This document shows positions 44,029 through 52,414 of a DNA stretch of 64,000 nucleotides, piece by piece (the first letter of the stretch is position 1; every line of letters starts with the position of its first letter). Source of the stretch: Alloscardovia criceti DSM 17774 (GTDB lineage Bacteria > Actinomycetota > Actinomycetes > Actinomycetales > Bifidobacteriaceae); assembly GCF_000376885.1 (NCBI RefSeq), contig NZ_AQXR01000010.1, forward strand, positions 248,001-312,000. Reading direction: 5' to 3'. Below the pieces are notes generated by a model, which made no database searches, was not told the DNA's origin, and was given only the letters and a program-made list of their open reading frames with translations. Made by a program: the position numbers and the translations under genes.

Positions 44029-45039
44029 ATGACTGTTCTTGTAACCGGCGGTTGCGGCTACATCGGCGCCCATGTCGTACACGCACTGCACGAAGCAGGC
44101 CAGCAAGTCGTTGTCGTAGACGACTTAAGCTATGGCAAAGCCTCTCGTATCGAAGGCTCTCGCCTCTACGGTATGGACGTATCCGCTCCAGGCTCTGACG
44201 AGCGCCTCGCTGAAATTATGCGCGACGAAGAAGTAGAAGCCGTTATCCACTTTGCAGCACGTAAGCAGGTGGGTGAGTCTGTAGAAAAGCCACTGTGGTA
44301 CTACCAGCAGAACATCAACGGTTTGCTCAATGTGCTCCAAGCTATGAAGGATGCAGATGTCAAAAAGCTTGTCTTCTCTAGCTCTGCAGCCACCTATGGC
44401 GTTCCTCCTGTAGACGTCGTACCTGAAGATGTACAGCCAATGGTACCAATCAACCCTTATGGCCAAACAAAGCTGTTTGGCGAGTGGATGGGTCGTGCAG
44501 CCGCACACGCCTTTGGCATTCGTTTCTGCGCATTGCGCTACTTCAACGTAGCAGGTTGCGGACCAGTTGAACTGGAAGATCCCGCAATTTTGAACCTCGT
44601 ACCAATGGTTCTCGACCGTTTGCAGCGCGGCCTTGCACCGGCTATTTTCGGCGACGACTACCCTACCGAGGATGGCACCTGCGTACGCGACTACATTCAC
44701 GTATCTGATTTGGCAGATGCCCACATCGCCGCTATGCACTACCTCGACCGCGACGAGCGCAAGTATGATGCCTTCAACGTTGGCACAGGCAAAGGCACCT
44801 CTGTGCGCGAAATCGTAGACGAAATCAAGAAGGTTTCCGGTTTGCCATTCGTGGAGACCATTCAACCACGCCGCGCAGGCGATCCACCTCATTTGATCGG
44901 CTCTCCAGAGCGCATCAACACGGAGATGGGCTGGCATGCACAGTACGACGTCAAGGATATCGTCCAGTCTGCCTGGGATGCATGGCAGGCAAATCCAGCG
45001 CATCACATCGATGTAGAAAACTGGACTCAGCATAACTAA
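44029..45039 (+). CDS. galE: UDP-glucose 4-epimerase
   Basis: A 336-residue NAD-dependent epimerase interconverting UDP-glucose and UDP-galactose; in bifidobacteria it serves galactose use and surface polysaccharide supply. NAD motif VTGGCGYIGAH, catalytic SSSAATYG with YGQTK (Tyr-x-x-x-Lys), and LRYFNVAGC. The ATG at 44029 has GAAGGAG upstream. A single-gene unit ending in a strong terminator. No other Leloir genes are nearby. Confidence 0.94.
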   Translation: MTVLVTGGCGYIGAHVVHALHEAGQQVVVVDDLSYGKASRIEGSRLYGMDVSAPGSDERLAEIMRDEEVEAVIHFAARKQVGESVEKPLWYYQQNINGLLNVLQAMKDADVKKLVFSSSAATYGVPPVDVVPEDVQPMVPINPYGQTKLFGEWMGRAAAHAFGIRFCALRYFNVAGCGPVELEDPAILNLVPMVLDRLQRGLAPAIFGDDYPTEDGTCVRDYIHVSDLADAHIAAMHYLDRDERKYDAFNVGTGKGTSVREIVDEIKKVSGLPFVETIQPRRAGDPPHLIGSPERINTEMGWHAQYDVKDIVQSAWDAWQANPAHHIDVENWTQHN

Positions 45040-45100
45040 GTCATACCGATGACACACTGAGCTCATTCCCGCCAAAAACAACACACGGTGACACGCCGTA

Positions 45101-45136
45101 AAACCCTAGAAATCATGCGGTTTCTAGGGTTTTTTC
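45101..45136 (+). terminator. Intrinsic terminator of galE
   Basis: Perfect 12-bp stem AAACCCTAGAAA (45101-45112) with TTTCTAGGGTTT (45121-45132) and a T run. Confidence 0.9.
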
Positions 45137-45201
45137 TTGAATTAAGTTGCACAAGCTGAAAAAGCTATGTATATTTATCTCTTGGTTGCTTACGCAATCG
45201 T

Positions 45202-45275
45202 GGCTCCGTAGCTCAGTTGGTTAGAGCGCCGCCCTGTCACGGCGGAGGTCGCCGGTTCAAGTCCGGTCGGAGTCG
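45202..45275 (+). tRNA. tRNA-Asp (GTC anticodon)
   Basis: A 74-base cloverleaf: acceptor GGCTCCG/CGGAGTC, D-arm AGCTCAGTTGGTTAGAGC, anticodon loop CTGTCAC, T-arm GCCGGTTCAAGTCCGGT, discriminator G as expected for Asp. Not CCA-encoded. First of two tRNAs in this plus-strand pair. Confidence 0.96.
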
Positions 45276-45284
45276 CTGGAATAT

Positions 45285-45310
45285 AACCCGGTTCCGCCGG
45301 GTTTTATTTT
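45285..45310 (+). terminator. Intrinsic terminator after tRNA-Asp
   Basis: AACCCGG pairs with CCGGGTT (45285-45303), then TTTATTTTT. Confidence 0.78.
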
Positions 45311-45315
45311 TCCAT

Positions 45316-45388
45316 GGCTCTGTAGCTCAGTTGGTAGAGCGTGCGACTGAAAATCGTAAGGTCACCGGATCGACGCCGGTCGGAGCCA
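45316..45388 (+). tRNA. tRNA-Phe (GAA anticodon)
   Basis: A 73-base cloverleaf: acceptor GGCTCTG/CGGAGCC, D-arm AGCTCAGTTGGTAGAGC, anticodon loop CTGAAAA, T-arm ACCGGATCGACGCCGGT, discriminator A. The T-loop reads ATCGACG in place of the usual TTCGAAx form, a mild oddity. Confidence 0.93.
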
Positions 45389-45395
45389 CAAGGTT

Positions 45396-45420
45396 AAGCC
45401 CTCGTTGGAGGGCTTTTTTT
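45396..45420 (+). terminator. Intrinsic terminator after tRNA-Phe
   Basis: AAGCCCTC pairs with GAGGGCTT around a short loop, followed by seven T. Confidence 0.9.
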
Positions 45421-45450
45421 GTTTTCTTCTGCGCTTTTCACACTGAGAAT

Positions 45451-45461
45451 CCCCCCCCCCC
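45451..45461. repeat. Homopolymer C11
   Basis: Eleven consecutive C between the tRNA-Phe terminator and the promoter of the sugar-binding lipoprotein gene (ATG at 45697). It is not inside a convincing ORF. Its length makes it prone to slippage, like the C12 at the pilus operon. The surrounding 45421-45696 holds no gene; TATACT at about 45593 is a likely -10 box for the downstream gene. Confidence 0.85.
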
Positions 45462-45696
45462 GCCTGCGACACGCCGGAGAAACGTACACGGACACTGTCT
45501 CATTCCTTTTATTTTCCTGCCCTCATTGCATTAAATAAAGTGAAAAAACTACTTCATTTTCTGTTACTTAAATGAACGAACTAACTCGTGCTATACTTGT
45601 GTCATCACTTCTGGAGGTGCACCGACGATGATGTACCGCCGTGAAGTGGCGAATGATTATCAATTCATAAAGTTAATGACGACTTTGGGAGAAGTT

Positions 45697-46851
45697 ATGA
45701 ATTTGAAGAAGAAGGTTTTCGCTCTGATTGCCGCATCGGCAATGGTTATCGGTATGGGTGCTTGTTCATCCTCACGTTCTAGCTCCTCTTCGAGCAACAG
45801 TGAAGGACTCGAAAAGGGTGCTACGATTGGCATTTCCATGCCAACCAAGTCTATGGAGCGATGGAATAAAGATGGTAAGAATCTGAAGAACAAGCTCGAA
45901 CAGGCTGGCTATAATGTCATTCTTTCGTATGCCGACGATAAGCCATCTCAGCAAAATTCTGATATTGAAAATATGGTCAACAACAATGCGAAGATCATTG
46001 TGGTGGCTTCTAAGGATGGTACTTCGGTTGGCCCTGCTGTAGAAAAGGCTCACGAGGCCGGCGCAAAGGTCATCGCATACGACCGTCTGATTATGAATAC
46101 GGAGGCTGTGGATTACTACGCCACCTTCCAACTAGAAACCGTGGGTGCTTTGCAAGCTCAGTACATTATCGATAAGCTCGGCTTGGAAAACGGCGCAACA
46201 GGTCCATTCAACGTAGAAGTATTTACCGGCTCTCCTGACGATAACAACGCAAAGTACTTCTTCCAGGGCTCCTGGGAGCTTCTCCAGCCATATTTCAAGA
46301 GTGGCGTACTCCGTAGCCTCTCAAACCACGGTGGCGGCGTTACAGGCGACTTTACCGTTGATCAGTGGCAGGCTATTTCCGTTATGTCGTGGAAGACGGC
46401 TCAGACACAGACCGATATGGAGTCTATCTTGGACTCCAGCTATGCACACGGCGAAAAGCTGGATGCCGTACTCACCCCAAATGACGACTTGGCTCAGGGT
46501 GTGATTAACGCTATCCAGACTAAGCGTCCAGATATGCAGCCGGGCACGGATTCTTGGCCAGTAATTACCGGTCAAGATGCGAATGAAATCGCTATTTCTA
46601 ACATCAATCAAAATCTTCAGTCCATGACCGTGTTCAAGGATGTCGCCAAGCTGGCAGACTCCGTCTATGACATGATTTTGGAAATCGCAGAAGGTAAGGA
46701 AGTGACGGGCATTAACGGCCAGATGAACAATGGAAACATCGACGTGCCTTCCAAGCTTCTCGACCCTGTAACATTGGACAAGTCCAACCTCGATGAGGTC
46801 GTCAAGGCTGGATTTATTACTCAAGAAAGGTTTGATGAATTAACTAAGTAA
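45697..46851 (+). CDS. Sugar ABC transporter substrate-binding lipoprotein (ChvE/xylose-binding type)
   Basis: A 384-residue periplasmic-binding-like lipoprotein. Signal peptide MNLKKKVFALIAASAMVIGMGAC with the lipobox GMGAC, a Ser-rich linker (SRSSSSSSNS), then a type I binding fold with GISMPTKSMERW, YADDKPSQQNSDIENM, KVIAYDRLI and VITGQDANEI, which place it with multiple-monosaccharide (ChvE/XylF-like) proteins. No permease or ATPase is adjacent. Two starts are possible: ATG 45697 with GGGAG five bases upstream (chosen, normal signal length) and ATG 45628 with GGAGG, which would add 23 residues. Confidence 0.88.
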   Translation: MNLKKKVFALIAASAMVIGMGACSSSRSSSSSSNSEGLEKGATIGISMPTKSMERWNKDGKNLKNKLEQAGYNVILSYADDKPSQQNSDIENMVNNNAKIIVVASKDGTSVGPAVEKAHEAGAKVIAYDRLIMNTEAVDYYATFQLETVGALQAQYIIDKLGLENGATGPFNVEVFTGSPDDNNAKYFFQGSWELLQPYFKSGVLRSLSNHGGGVTGDFTVDQWQAISVMSWKTAQTQTDMESILDSSYAHGEKLDAVLTPNDDLAQGVINAIQTKRPDMQPGTDSWPVITGQDANEIAISNINQNLQSMTVFKDVAKLADSVYDMILEIAEGKEVTGINGQMNNGNIDVPSKLLDPVTLDKSNLDEVVKAGFITQERFDELTK

Positions 46852-46875
46852 CCTTCTTTATTTCCTAATCCTTCG

Positions 46876-46916
46876 CAATTGAGGTCTGGAGCCACACCGG
46901 TTCCAGACCTCAATTG
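46876..46916. terminator. Perfect 15-bp inverted repeat between convergent genes
   Basis: CAATTGAGGTCTGGA (46876-46890) and its exact complement at 46902-46916, with an 11-base loop. It lies between the sugar-binding protein gene (+) and the phosphatase gene (-). There is no clear T tract on either side, so it would act as a bidirectional terminator or 3'-end stabiliser. Confidence 0.6.
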
Positions 46917-46961
46917 ATATAAACGCGATACATATATCGCGCGAAACTTCAGTCTCGAGAA

Positions 46962-47474
46962 CTACTTATTATCGTTCTCTAGCTGCTCAGACACCCATTG
47001 CACGATGTACGGTGCAGATTCCTCAATTTGATCCAACGCAATTTCAAAATCCTCCGGACCGCCATACCACGGATCCACCAAATCAATGCTGGATTCGTTT
47101 GCCGCGGTGACGGGTGGGAGCTGCGGATCAAAGCTACGATACATATGCACTTCCGAAGCATCCTGAGCGGGGATTTGGCTCAGCAAGGCTCTCTTATGCG
47201 AGGCCGTCATCGGCAGGAAAAGATCCGCCTCATCGACTTCTTGACGCGAAATGCGATGCGCAAAGTGGTCTACTGGCAACTCATATCCGCGAGCGCGCAA
47301 AGCCCGCTGTGCACGGCGATCTATAGGGTGTCCATGCTCTTCGGAGGATACGCCTGAAGACTTTACTTGCACGCGATCAGAAAGCCCGGCATCCTCCACA
47401 TATTTGCGCAGCACGATTTCGGCCATGGGGGAACGGCAGATATTTCCGGTGCACACGGTCATAATGGTGTACAT
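46962..47474 (-). CDS. Low-molecular-weight protein tyrosine phosphatase
   Basis: A 170-residue phosphatase. The P-loop C(X5)R is visible in VCTGNICRSPMAE near the N-terminus and the general-acid loop as DLVDPWYGG. Members act on tyrosine kinases of polysaccharide synthesis or on arsenate-like chemistry; with no kinase beside it the target is open. Its ATG overlaps the dfrA stop codon (TAATG), which implies co-translation with dihydrofolate reductase. Confidence 0.9.
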   Translation of the reverse strand: MYTIMTVCTGNICRSPMAEIVLRKYVEDAGLSDRVQVKSSGVSSEEHGHPIDRRAQRALRARGYELPVDHFAHRISRQEVDEADLFLPMTASHKRALLSQIPAQDASEVHMYRSFDPQLPPVTAANESSIDLVDPWYGGPEDFEIALDQIEESAPYIVQWVSEQLENDNK

Positions 47475-48169
47475 TAAGCTCTCCTCAATACTCTAAAACG
47501 GTAGCGTTTGATAGGGTTGTCCTGATCTACAGGTGGCGTCCAATCTTGGATAATCTCTTCTTTCCACATGGAATTGCTCAGATTATTTGGAATTTCCGGC
47601 GCGAAGGTATCTGCTTCGACGTGAATATCGACATCTGTAATGTACACAGCATCGGCAATATTCAATGCCGCGTTGTACATCTGAGCGCCGCCCATAATCC
47701 AGATTTCTTTGCGGTTCACGCCGTCATCCGGAATCGCGGGTTGGGATGCGAGTTCGATGGCATCCTCCAGCGATGTCATAACGGTTGCGCCCTCAGCCAC
47801 ATAATGCGGGTCGTGCGTCACGACGTAATTGTCGCGATTCTTCAACGGGCGGAACTGTGGGGACAGGGATTCCCAGGTTTTGCGGCCCATGATAACAGGA
47901 TGAGTAATCGTACTATCTTTGAAATAAATCATGTCTTCACGAAGGTGCCATGGCATATGACCGTTGCATCCAATGGCCCCCGGCTTTCCTTGCTCATCCA
48001 TGCCCTGAGCCCAGATTAGATTTATGTGTGGTTCTGCAGCTCGAAGCGATTCTTCGATGACATCGTCTTCCCACTGCTCATCGGCTTCTCCTCGTAAAAC
48101 GCGGAAGTTACGCCCGGCCGATGCGGGCTGAGGTTGGTGGTAGCCACTGCGACTACTATCATGCTCCAT
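47474..48169 (-). CDS. dfrA: Dihydrofolate reductase, with N-terminal extension
   Basis: A 231-residue NADPH-dependent reductase making tetrahydrofolate; the trimethoprim target. Core motifs: INLIWAQGMDEQG, NGHMPWHLREDM, VIMGRKTWESL, IMGGAQMYNAAL. About 48 residues precede the usual start (acidic, EQWEDDVIEE). ATG 48169 has AAGGAG nine bases upstream, so the extension is probably translated. It works with ThyA (48277), which produces dihydrofolate, although a terminator-like hairpin separates the genes. Confidence 0.94.
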   Translation of the reverse strand: MEHDSSRSGYHQPQPASAGRNFRVLRGEADEQWEDDVIEESLRAAEPHINLIWAQGMDEQGKPGAIGCNGHMPWHLREDMIYFKDSTITHPVIMGRKTWESLSPQFRPLKNRDNYVVTHDPHYVAEGATVMTSLEDAIELASQPAIPDDGVNRKEIWIMGGAQMYNAALNIADAVYITDVDIHVEADTFAPEIPNNLSNSMWKEEIIQDWTPPVDQDNPIKRYRFRVLRRA

Positions 48170-48220
48170 ATCAGTTATCTCCTTGAATTAATGCATTTGA
48201 ATAAAAGTGTAACAAACAAA

Positions 48221-48254
48221 GTGGGCAAATATAGCCTTTGGCATATTCACCCAC
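48221..48254 (-). terminator. Hairpin between thyA and dfrA
   Basis: On the minus strand GTGGGTGAATATGCC pairs imperfectly (with G-U pairs) with GCTATATTTGCCCAC, followed by TTTGTTTGTTAC. Probable thyA terminator, leaving the dfrA-phosphatase pair with its own promoter. Confidence 0.65.
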
Positions 48255-48276
48255 TCGCGTATTTCTCAAGCCGTTT

Positions 48277-49149
48277 TTACACAGCTACAGGCGCTTTAAT
48301 GGTTGGGTGATACTGGTAATTCAGAATTTCAAAATCACTGTAATCATACTGATCCAAGGACGGCGCTTTTTTGATCTTCATCTGTGGATAAGGGTATGGT
48401 TCGCGGCTGAGCTGCTCCAACACTTGCTCCATATGATTGTCGTAAATATGGCAGTCACCACCTGTCCAGACAAATTCGCCTGGCTCTAAGCCTGCTTGCT
48501 GCGCCATCATCAAAGTGAGCAGCGCATATGAGGCAATGTTAAACGGTACGCCAAGGAACATATCTGCCGAACGCTGATAAAGCTGGCAGGACAGTTTACC
48601 GTCGGCGACATAGAACTGGAACAGCGAATGACAAGGTGGCAAAGCCATATCTTCTACTTCTGCAGGGTTCCAGGCGGTTACAATCATGCGGCGTGAGTCC
48701 GGATTGGTTTTCAGCAGATGGAGCACATTGTCGATCTGATCGATAGTATGCTCTGGATCATCCTGGGTTGGTGCAGGCCAGCTACGCCACTGCACGCCAT
48801 ATACAGGACCAAGATCGCCGTTTTCATCTGCCCATTCGTCCCAAATATGCACGTTATGCTCTTGAAGCCATTTGATATTGTGTGAACCCTTCAAGAACCA
48901 CAGAAGCTCGTATGCTATGCCCTTGAAGAACACTCTCTTCGTAGTAAGCAAAGGGAAAGATTCGCTTAAATCAAAGCGCATCTGCCGGCCAAATACGGAA
49001 ACCGTACCCGTTCCTGTGCGATCGGACTTCAAAGTGCCATTGAGCAAAATATCTCGGACCGTGTCCTCGTACGGCATGGGAATATCTGTGTCCGGACGCT
49101 GCGGAATGCGAGCGCGAATATCATCGAGTTCTTGCTGTGTAAGTGCCAT
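48277..49149 (-). CDS. thyA: Thymidylate synthase
   Basis: A 290-residue enzyme converting dUMP to dTMP with methylene-tetrahydrofolate. The catalytic Cys is in [13 protein letters not shown], with family segments [38 protein letters not shown] and [10 protein letters not shown]. It begins about 18 residues before the common family start ([14 protein letters not shown]). Coding sequence ends just upstream of the dfrA control region. Confidence 0.96.
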   Translation of the reverse strand: MALTQQELDDIRARIPQRPDTDIPMPYEDTVRDILLNGTLKSDRTGTGTVSVFGRQMRFDLSESFPLLTTKRVFFKGIAYELLWFLKGSHNIKWLQEHNVHIWDEWADENGDLGPVYGVQWRSWPAPTQDDPEHTIDQIDNVLHLLKTNPDSRRMIVTAWNPAEVEDMALPPCHSLFQFYVADGKLSCQLYQRSADMFLGVPFNIASYALLTLMMAQQAGLEPGEFVWTGGDCHIYDNHMEQVLEQLSREPYPYPQMKIKKAPSLDQYDYSDFEILNYQYHPTIKAPVAV

Positions 49150-49453
49150 AGCTTAGAGAGTAGCACGTGCGAATGTCGAACGCTCAGAGCCGAAAGACCC
49201 TGCTTAGACTCGCTCTCAAACCACGGATTGCCTGTTTATGCACAGGTATGACGCATTTTCGAACGTCATCACTTGGCTGGGATGGAATGCACGGTACGCC
49301 CTTGATTTCAACGCCTTACGGGGTGTTTACAGCACTTCCCCTGCCCATGCTCTCAGCTGAATTTCACGCATTTTGAGCATTCAGGAATACGAAAGCGCTT
49401 TCCTGTATTGTAGGAAGTGTTGATAAAGATTCGATAAATTCGAAGGAGATAAC
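49150..49453. other. Intergenic region with no feature recognised
   Basis: About 300 bases between divergent thyA and the OsmC gene. It must carry both promoters, but no ORF, tRNA or strong hairpin was recognised. GAAGGAG precedes the OsmC ATG. Confidence 0.4.
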
Positions 49454-49870
49454 ATGGCACGCTTGTGGGTAGAACGCAATAAAGACGGCTCTTGGGACGC
49501 TTTTAGCGATGATGGCGCACACATCAAGTTCGGCCGCAGTAGCGATAAGGGACTCTTCTCCCCAGGAGATTTGACCAAGATTGCTTTGGCGGCTTGCGCT
49601 GCATTATCCAGCCAGTTCGCAGTAGAGTCTGCTTTGGGCGAAGGCAAGGGCGCTCGCATCGTTGTAGATGGCACATATGATGATGACAACGATCGCTTCC
49701 TCAATTTCAACGAAGAAGTCGTTGTGGATGCTATGGAAGCTGGTTTGGATGAGGAAGCTGCTGCAAAGCTCGCAGAGCGTGTACGCCGTCACATCGAGAA
49801 GGGTTGCACCGTGAAGCACACCTATGAAATCGAAACGCCAGTACGTATGGATGTGAACGTGCGTCACTAG
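49454..49870 (+). CDS. OsmC/Ohr family peroxidase-like protein
   Basis: A 138-residue protein with the OsmC layout: N-terminal strands (ARLWVERNKDGSW), a first Cys in ALAACAALSS at the start of the long helix and a second Cys in EKGCTVKHTYEI, the pair used for thiol-dependent reduction of organic hydroperoxides. Start ATG follows GAAGGAG. Which subgroup (OsmC, Ohr or YhfA-like) is unclear. A single gene with a strong terminator; suits an anaerobe needing peroxide defence. Confidence 0.85.
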   Translation: MARLWVERNKDGSWDAFSDDGAHIKFGRSSDKGLFSPGDLTKIALAACAALSSQFAVESALGEGKGARIVVDGTYDDDNDRFLNFNEEVVVDAMEAGLDEEAAAKLAERVRRHIEKGCTVKHTYEIETPVRMDVNVRH

Positions 49871-49914
49871 ATGATTCGACATGATTCGACTTTTACGCTT
49901 CGATCATTTCCTAT

Positions 49915-49956
49915 AAGTTCTCCCCGCGAGTTTCTAGCTCGCGGGGAGAACTTTTT
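49915..49956 (+). terminator. Intrinsic terminator of the OsmC gene
   Basis: Perfect 16-bp stem (49915-49930 with 49938-49953; core CTCCCCGCGAG/CTCGCGGGGAG) and a T run, between convergent genes; may serve both. Confidence 0.92.
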
Positions 49957-49994
49957 CGCGCGTGTAAAAGCGTTCATGCACACGGATATATAGA

Positions 49995-51035
49995 TTAAGC
50001 CGGGTCGATGGTATCCTCGATGCTCTTCAGCTCCTCGGCCTCTACCTGGGATACATGAACGGACTCCACGCCACCGATATCTTCCAGCGGCTTGGAATCA
50101 ACGTCCTGAGGCGAGTCTGGGATCGTGTCCAATTCGCTTTCCGCCGCCTGCACATAACGGCGAGGCACCACGTATACAGGCTTATCCGAATGCTGCAGCA
50201 GGGCCTGGCTGACCGAACCAAAGAGCAGACCGGTCAAGCCGCCACGTCCGCGAGAGCCCACAACCACAATGTCATTATCCGGCAGCGCGTCCTCCAAGGC
50301 CTGCACAGAAGTGCCCGTAGCCACCTGCTCCTCAATGACAAGATCTGGATACTTGGCTCGCAGTGGCTCGATGCGTGTATGCAAATCCTCTGCATACGAT
50401 TCGAGCACACTATTCATTTCAGCTTCATCCAAATTGCTCAACGCCGGCACAGCCGTAATAACCTTCAACTGTGCGCCCCAACCGTTCGCAAATTCGGCCG
50501 CAATTTCCAGCGCCTTCAAACCCCACTTGGATTCATCCGAATTCACCACCACATGTGTGATTTGATTGTTCAGATGCACCTTATTGCCATCATCATCGGT
50601 GTATGGCACCACCACGATTGGGCAGTATGCATATGCGGGCAAGCTCGAGGAGGTCGTACCCAAAAGACGCTCAGCAAGACCACCCTTGCCGCGGTTGCCG
50701 ATGACAATGAGATTGTAATTGCGCGAAAGCTCGATAAAGACCGCCGAAGGCTCACCGGTGACAATCAGCGTTGTCACTTCCACACCCTGCTTTGTCGCAA
50801 TTGCCTTTGCACGACTGAGGATTTCTCGAGCATCTCGACGCGATCCTGTGTCATCCAGTGGCGCAGTAAAAGTATTGTCAAAAGCTACCGATGTATAACT
50901 TGGTAAGGTGTATGCGCTGACAATATGCAAGGTCAAGCCTGCGTGATGAGCGTAGTTTGCTGCCCACCATACTGCCTTGTACGCGGCATCTGAGCCGTCA
51001 ACTCCGACTAGAATAGCCTTTTCATAACGTGCCAT
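49995..51035 (-). CDS. Tandem universal stress protein
   Basis: A 346-residue cytosolic protein with two UspA domains. Each has the ATP-binding pattern G-x2-G-x9-G-S/T: GNRGKGGLAERLLGTTSS in the first and GSRGRGGLTGLLFGSVSQ in the second. The C-terminal tail of about 45 residues is acidic. Such tandem proteins are common in actinobacteria. ATG at 51035 is preceded by GGAGG-like sequence (AAGGAGGTTCCC). Single-gene unit. Confidence 0.93.
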   Translation of the reverse strand: MARYEKAILVGVDGSDAAYKAVWWAANYAHHAGLTLHIVSAYTLPSYTSVAFDNTFTAPLDDTGSRRDAREILSRAKAIATKQGVEVTTLIVTGEPSAVFIELSRNYNLIVIGNRGKGGLAERLLGTTSSSLPAYAYCPIVVVPYTDDDGNKVHLNNQITHVVVNSDESKWGLKALEIAAEFANGWGAQLKVITAVPALSNLDEAEMNSVLESYAEDLHTRIEPLRAKYPDLVIEEQVATGTSVQALEDALPDNDIVVVGSRGRGGLTGLLFGSVSQALLQHSDKPVYVVPRRYVQAAESELDTIPDSPQDVDSKPLEDIGGVESVHVSQVEAEELKSIEDTIDPA

Positions 51036-51148
51036 GGGAACCTCCTTGTCCGTTCCTTTCTCTTATTCTAACGCGTAGAAATTAAACTGAGTCAAAAGAA
51101 ATGCCCGCGCGTCTAGGTTTCGAGTGGAGGCTTAAGATTTGCATGCAC

Positions 51149-51175
51149 AAAAAATGCAGTCCCGAAGGACTGCAT
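51149..51175 (-). terminator. Intrinsic terminator of the CHAP protein gene
   Basis: Stem ATGCAGTCC with GGACTGCAT around CGAA, with a T run on the minus strand (A run at 51149-51153). Confidence 0.9.
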
Positions 51176-51215
51176 GGAAAAGTTTGACACTGTTATAAAC
51201 GCTCAGAAGCGCGAT

Positions 51216-52058
51216 TTACTCGTGAATGTATTCAAAGCGAGAAGCATCGGAAATAGTTCGAGAGAAGATCTTTCCACCGGTGCCCGCATTGGACTCGGAG
51301 GTAACGATAGAACCATCTTCGTTGACCTTTTCCACGATAGCGACGTGACCATAGTATGCCACAGCACCTTCTTGTCCTGGCTGGAAGACTACGACATCGC
51401 CCACCTGTGGTGTATTGTCCACAGAGTAACCCAGCTTGCGAGCAGAGTCCGCCCACTGTGCACCATTTCCGAAGTAGGAACCAACTGGGAGACCCAGCTG
51501 GTGGCGGCGTGTATATGCCCACCATGTGCACTGGGAGAATTCGTAAGCAAGACCTACATCGCCCGTTGGGTGATTAGAAGCCGTCAAATTAGAAACGTCA
51601 ATAGTGGTGGCCGCATCCTCAACATTCCACGCCACAGCATCGGAGGTCGTTACGGACGCAATTTCTGTGCCAACGGCTGTCTGAGCCGCACGCTCAGAAG
51701 AACGAGATACAGCAGAAGCAGAGGTATCTGCGGAAGAAACGGTACTATTATCCGCTGCAGAAGCCACCGCAATAGTGCGATCAAAAAGATTAGATTGTGT
51801 ACCGATAGCCGTGCCCACCATGGCCGTGCCTAAGGTACCAAAAAGTAAGGTGACTGCACTCGAAACGGTAAAACGGTTTTTACGCATACGACTACGCTGA
51901 TATTCACGCCTTTCACGACGTGTGCGTGGCATTGCATTCACTTCACGGGCAACTGCATCATGCAGACTTTCCACAGCCGCAGGACTGGACGCAAGTACAT
52001 GCGCGTGCTTTGCAGTACGTTTATGACTTACAGTCGAACGGTGCGCTGCATGCTTCAT
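51216..52058 (-). CDS. CHAP-domain cell-wall hydrolase
   Basis: A 280-residue exported protein. A long, basic cytosolic N-terminus (RTRRERREYQRSRMRKNR) precedes a membrane or signal segment (residues about 60-85); a Ser/Thr/Ala-rich linker follows. The C-terminal CHAP domain has the catalytic Cys in SQCTWWAYTRR and His in YYGHVAIVEKV. CHAP enzymes cut peptide or amide bonds in peptidoglycan. ATG at 52058 has GAGGAG nine bases upstream; an upstream in-frame Met was rejected. Confidence 0.88.
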   Translation of the reverse strand: MKHAAHRSTVSHKRTAKHAHVLASSPAAVESLHDAVAREVNAMPRTRRERREYQRSRMRKNRFTVSSAVTLLFGTLGTAMVGTAIGTQSNLFDRTIAVASAADNSTVSSADTSASAVSRSSERAAQTAVGTEIASVTTSDAVAWNVEDAATTIDVSNLTASNHPTGDVGLAYEFSQCTWWAYTRRHQLGLPVGSYFGNGAQWADSARKLGYSVDNTPQVGDVVVFQPGQEGAVAYYGHVAIVEKVNEDGSIVTSESNAGTGGKIFSRTISDASRFEYIHE

Positions 52059-52414
52059 AAAAAATAGCTCCTCGGGATTTTCAACTCTAACCATACTAGC
52101 CGCACCCCTGCACTGGGACAAGGCTTGAGCATGACTTTTCTTATTTTACCTCTGATAATGTCTCTCCTATCGAGACCAGAAAAAATAGGCTGAACACCGC
52201 AAATTCAGTGTTTTCTACGGCGATTCTTCCCGATGAATACTTCAAAAAAATTTTGCATACTGAGATAGCCGGTATGCTGGGTGATTCACTCTGAAAGAAT
52301 GCACTTGCAAAAATCGCGATCATTTGCATGAGTCGGCGTATCCGTGCGCGCTCAGGACGTTGCCGTGGTGAGATATTAACCCTTTTGACACAGTCTGTGA
52401 CTATATTATGTCCT
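52059..52414. other. Divergent intergenic region (CHAP gene / serC)
   Basis: About 355 bases. No gene is supported; a long upstream extension of the serC frame has no ribosome site. TTGACA at 52385-52390 with TATTAT at 52404-52409 (short 13-base spacing) lies just ahead of the serC ATG, which would make serC leaderless. No riboswitch was recognised ahead of the CHAP gene. Confidence 0.4.

Noticed and set aside
45217-45534. 105-codon ORF across tRNA-Asp, tRNA-Phe and the C11 tract
   Set aside because: It reads through two tRNA genes and terminators, so it is not coding.
52059-52140. Possible c-di-AMP riboswitch ahead of the CHAP hydrolase gene
   Set aside because: Such switches often precede cell-wall hydrolase genes in actinobacteria, but the leader here lacks recognisable conserved blocks and is too short.
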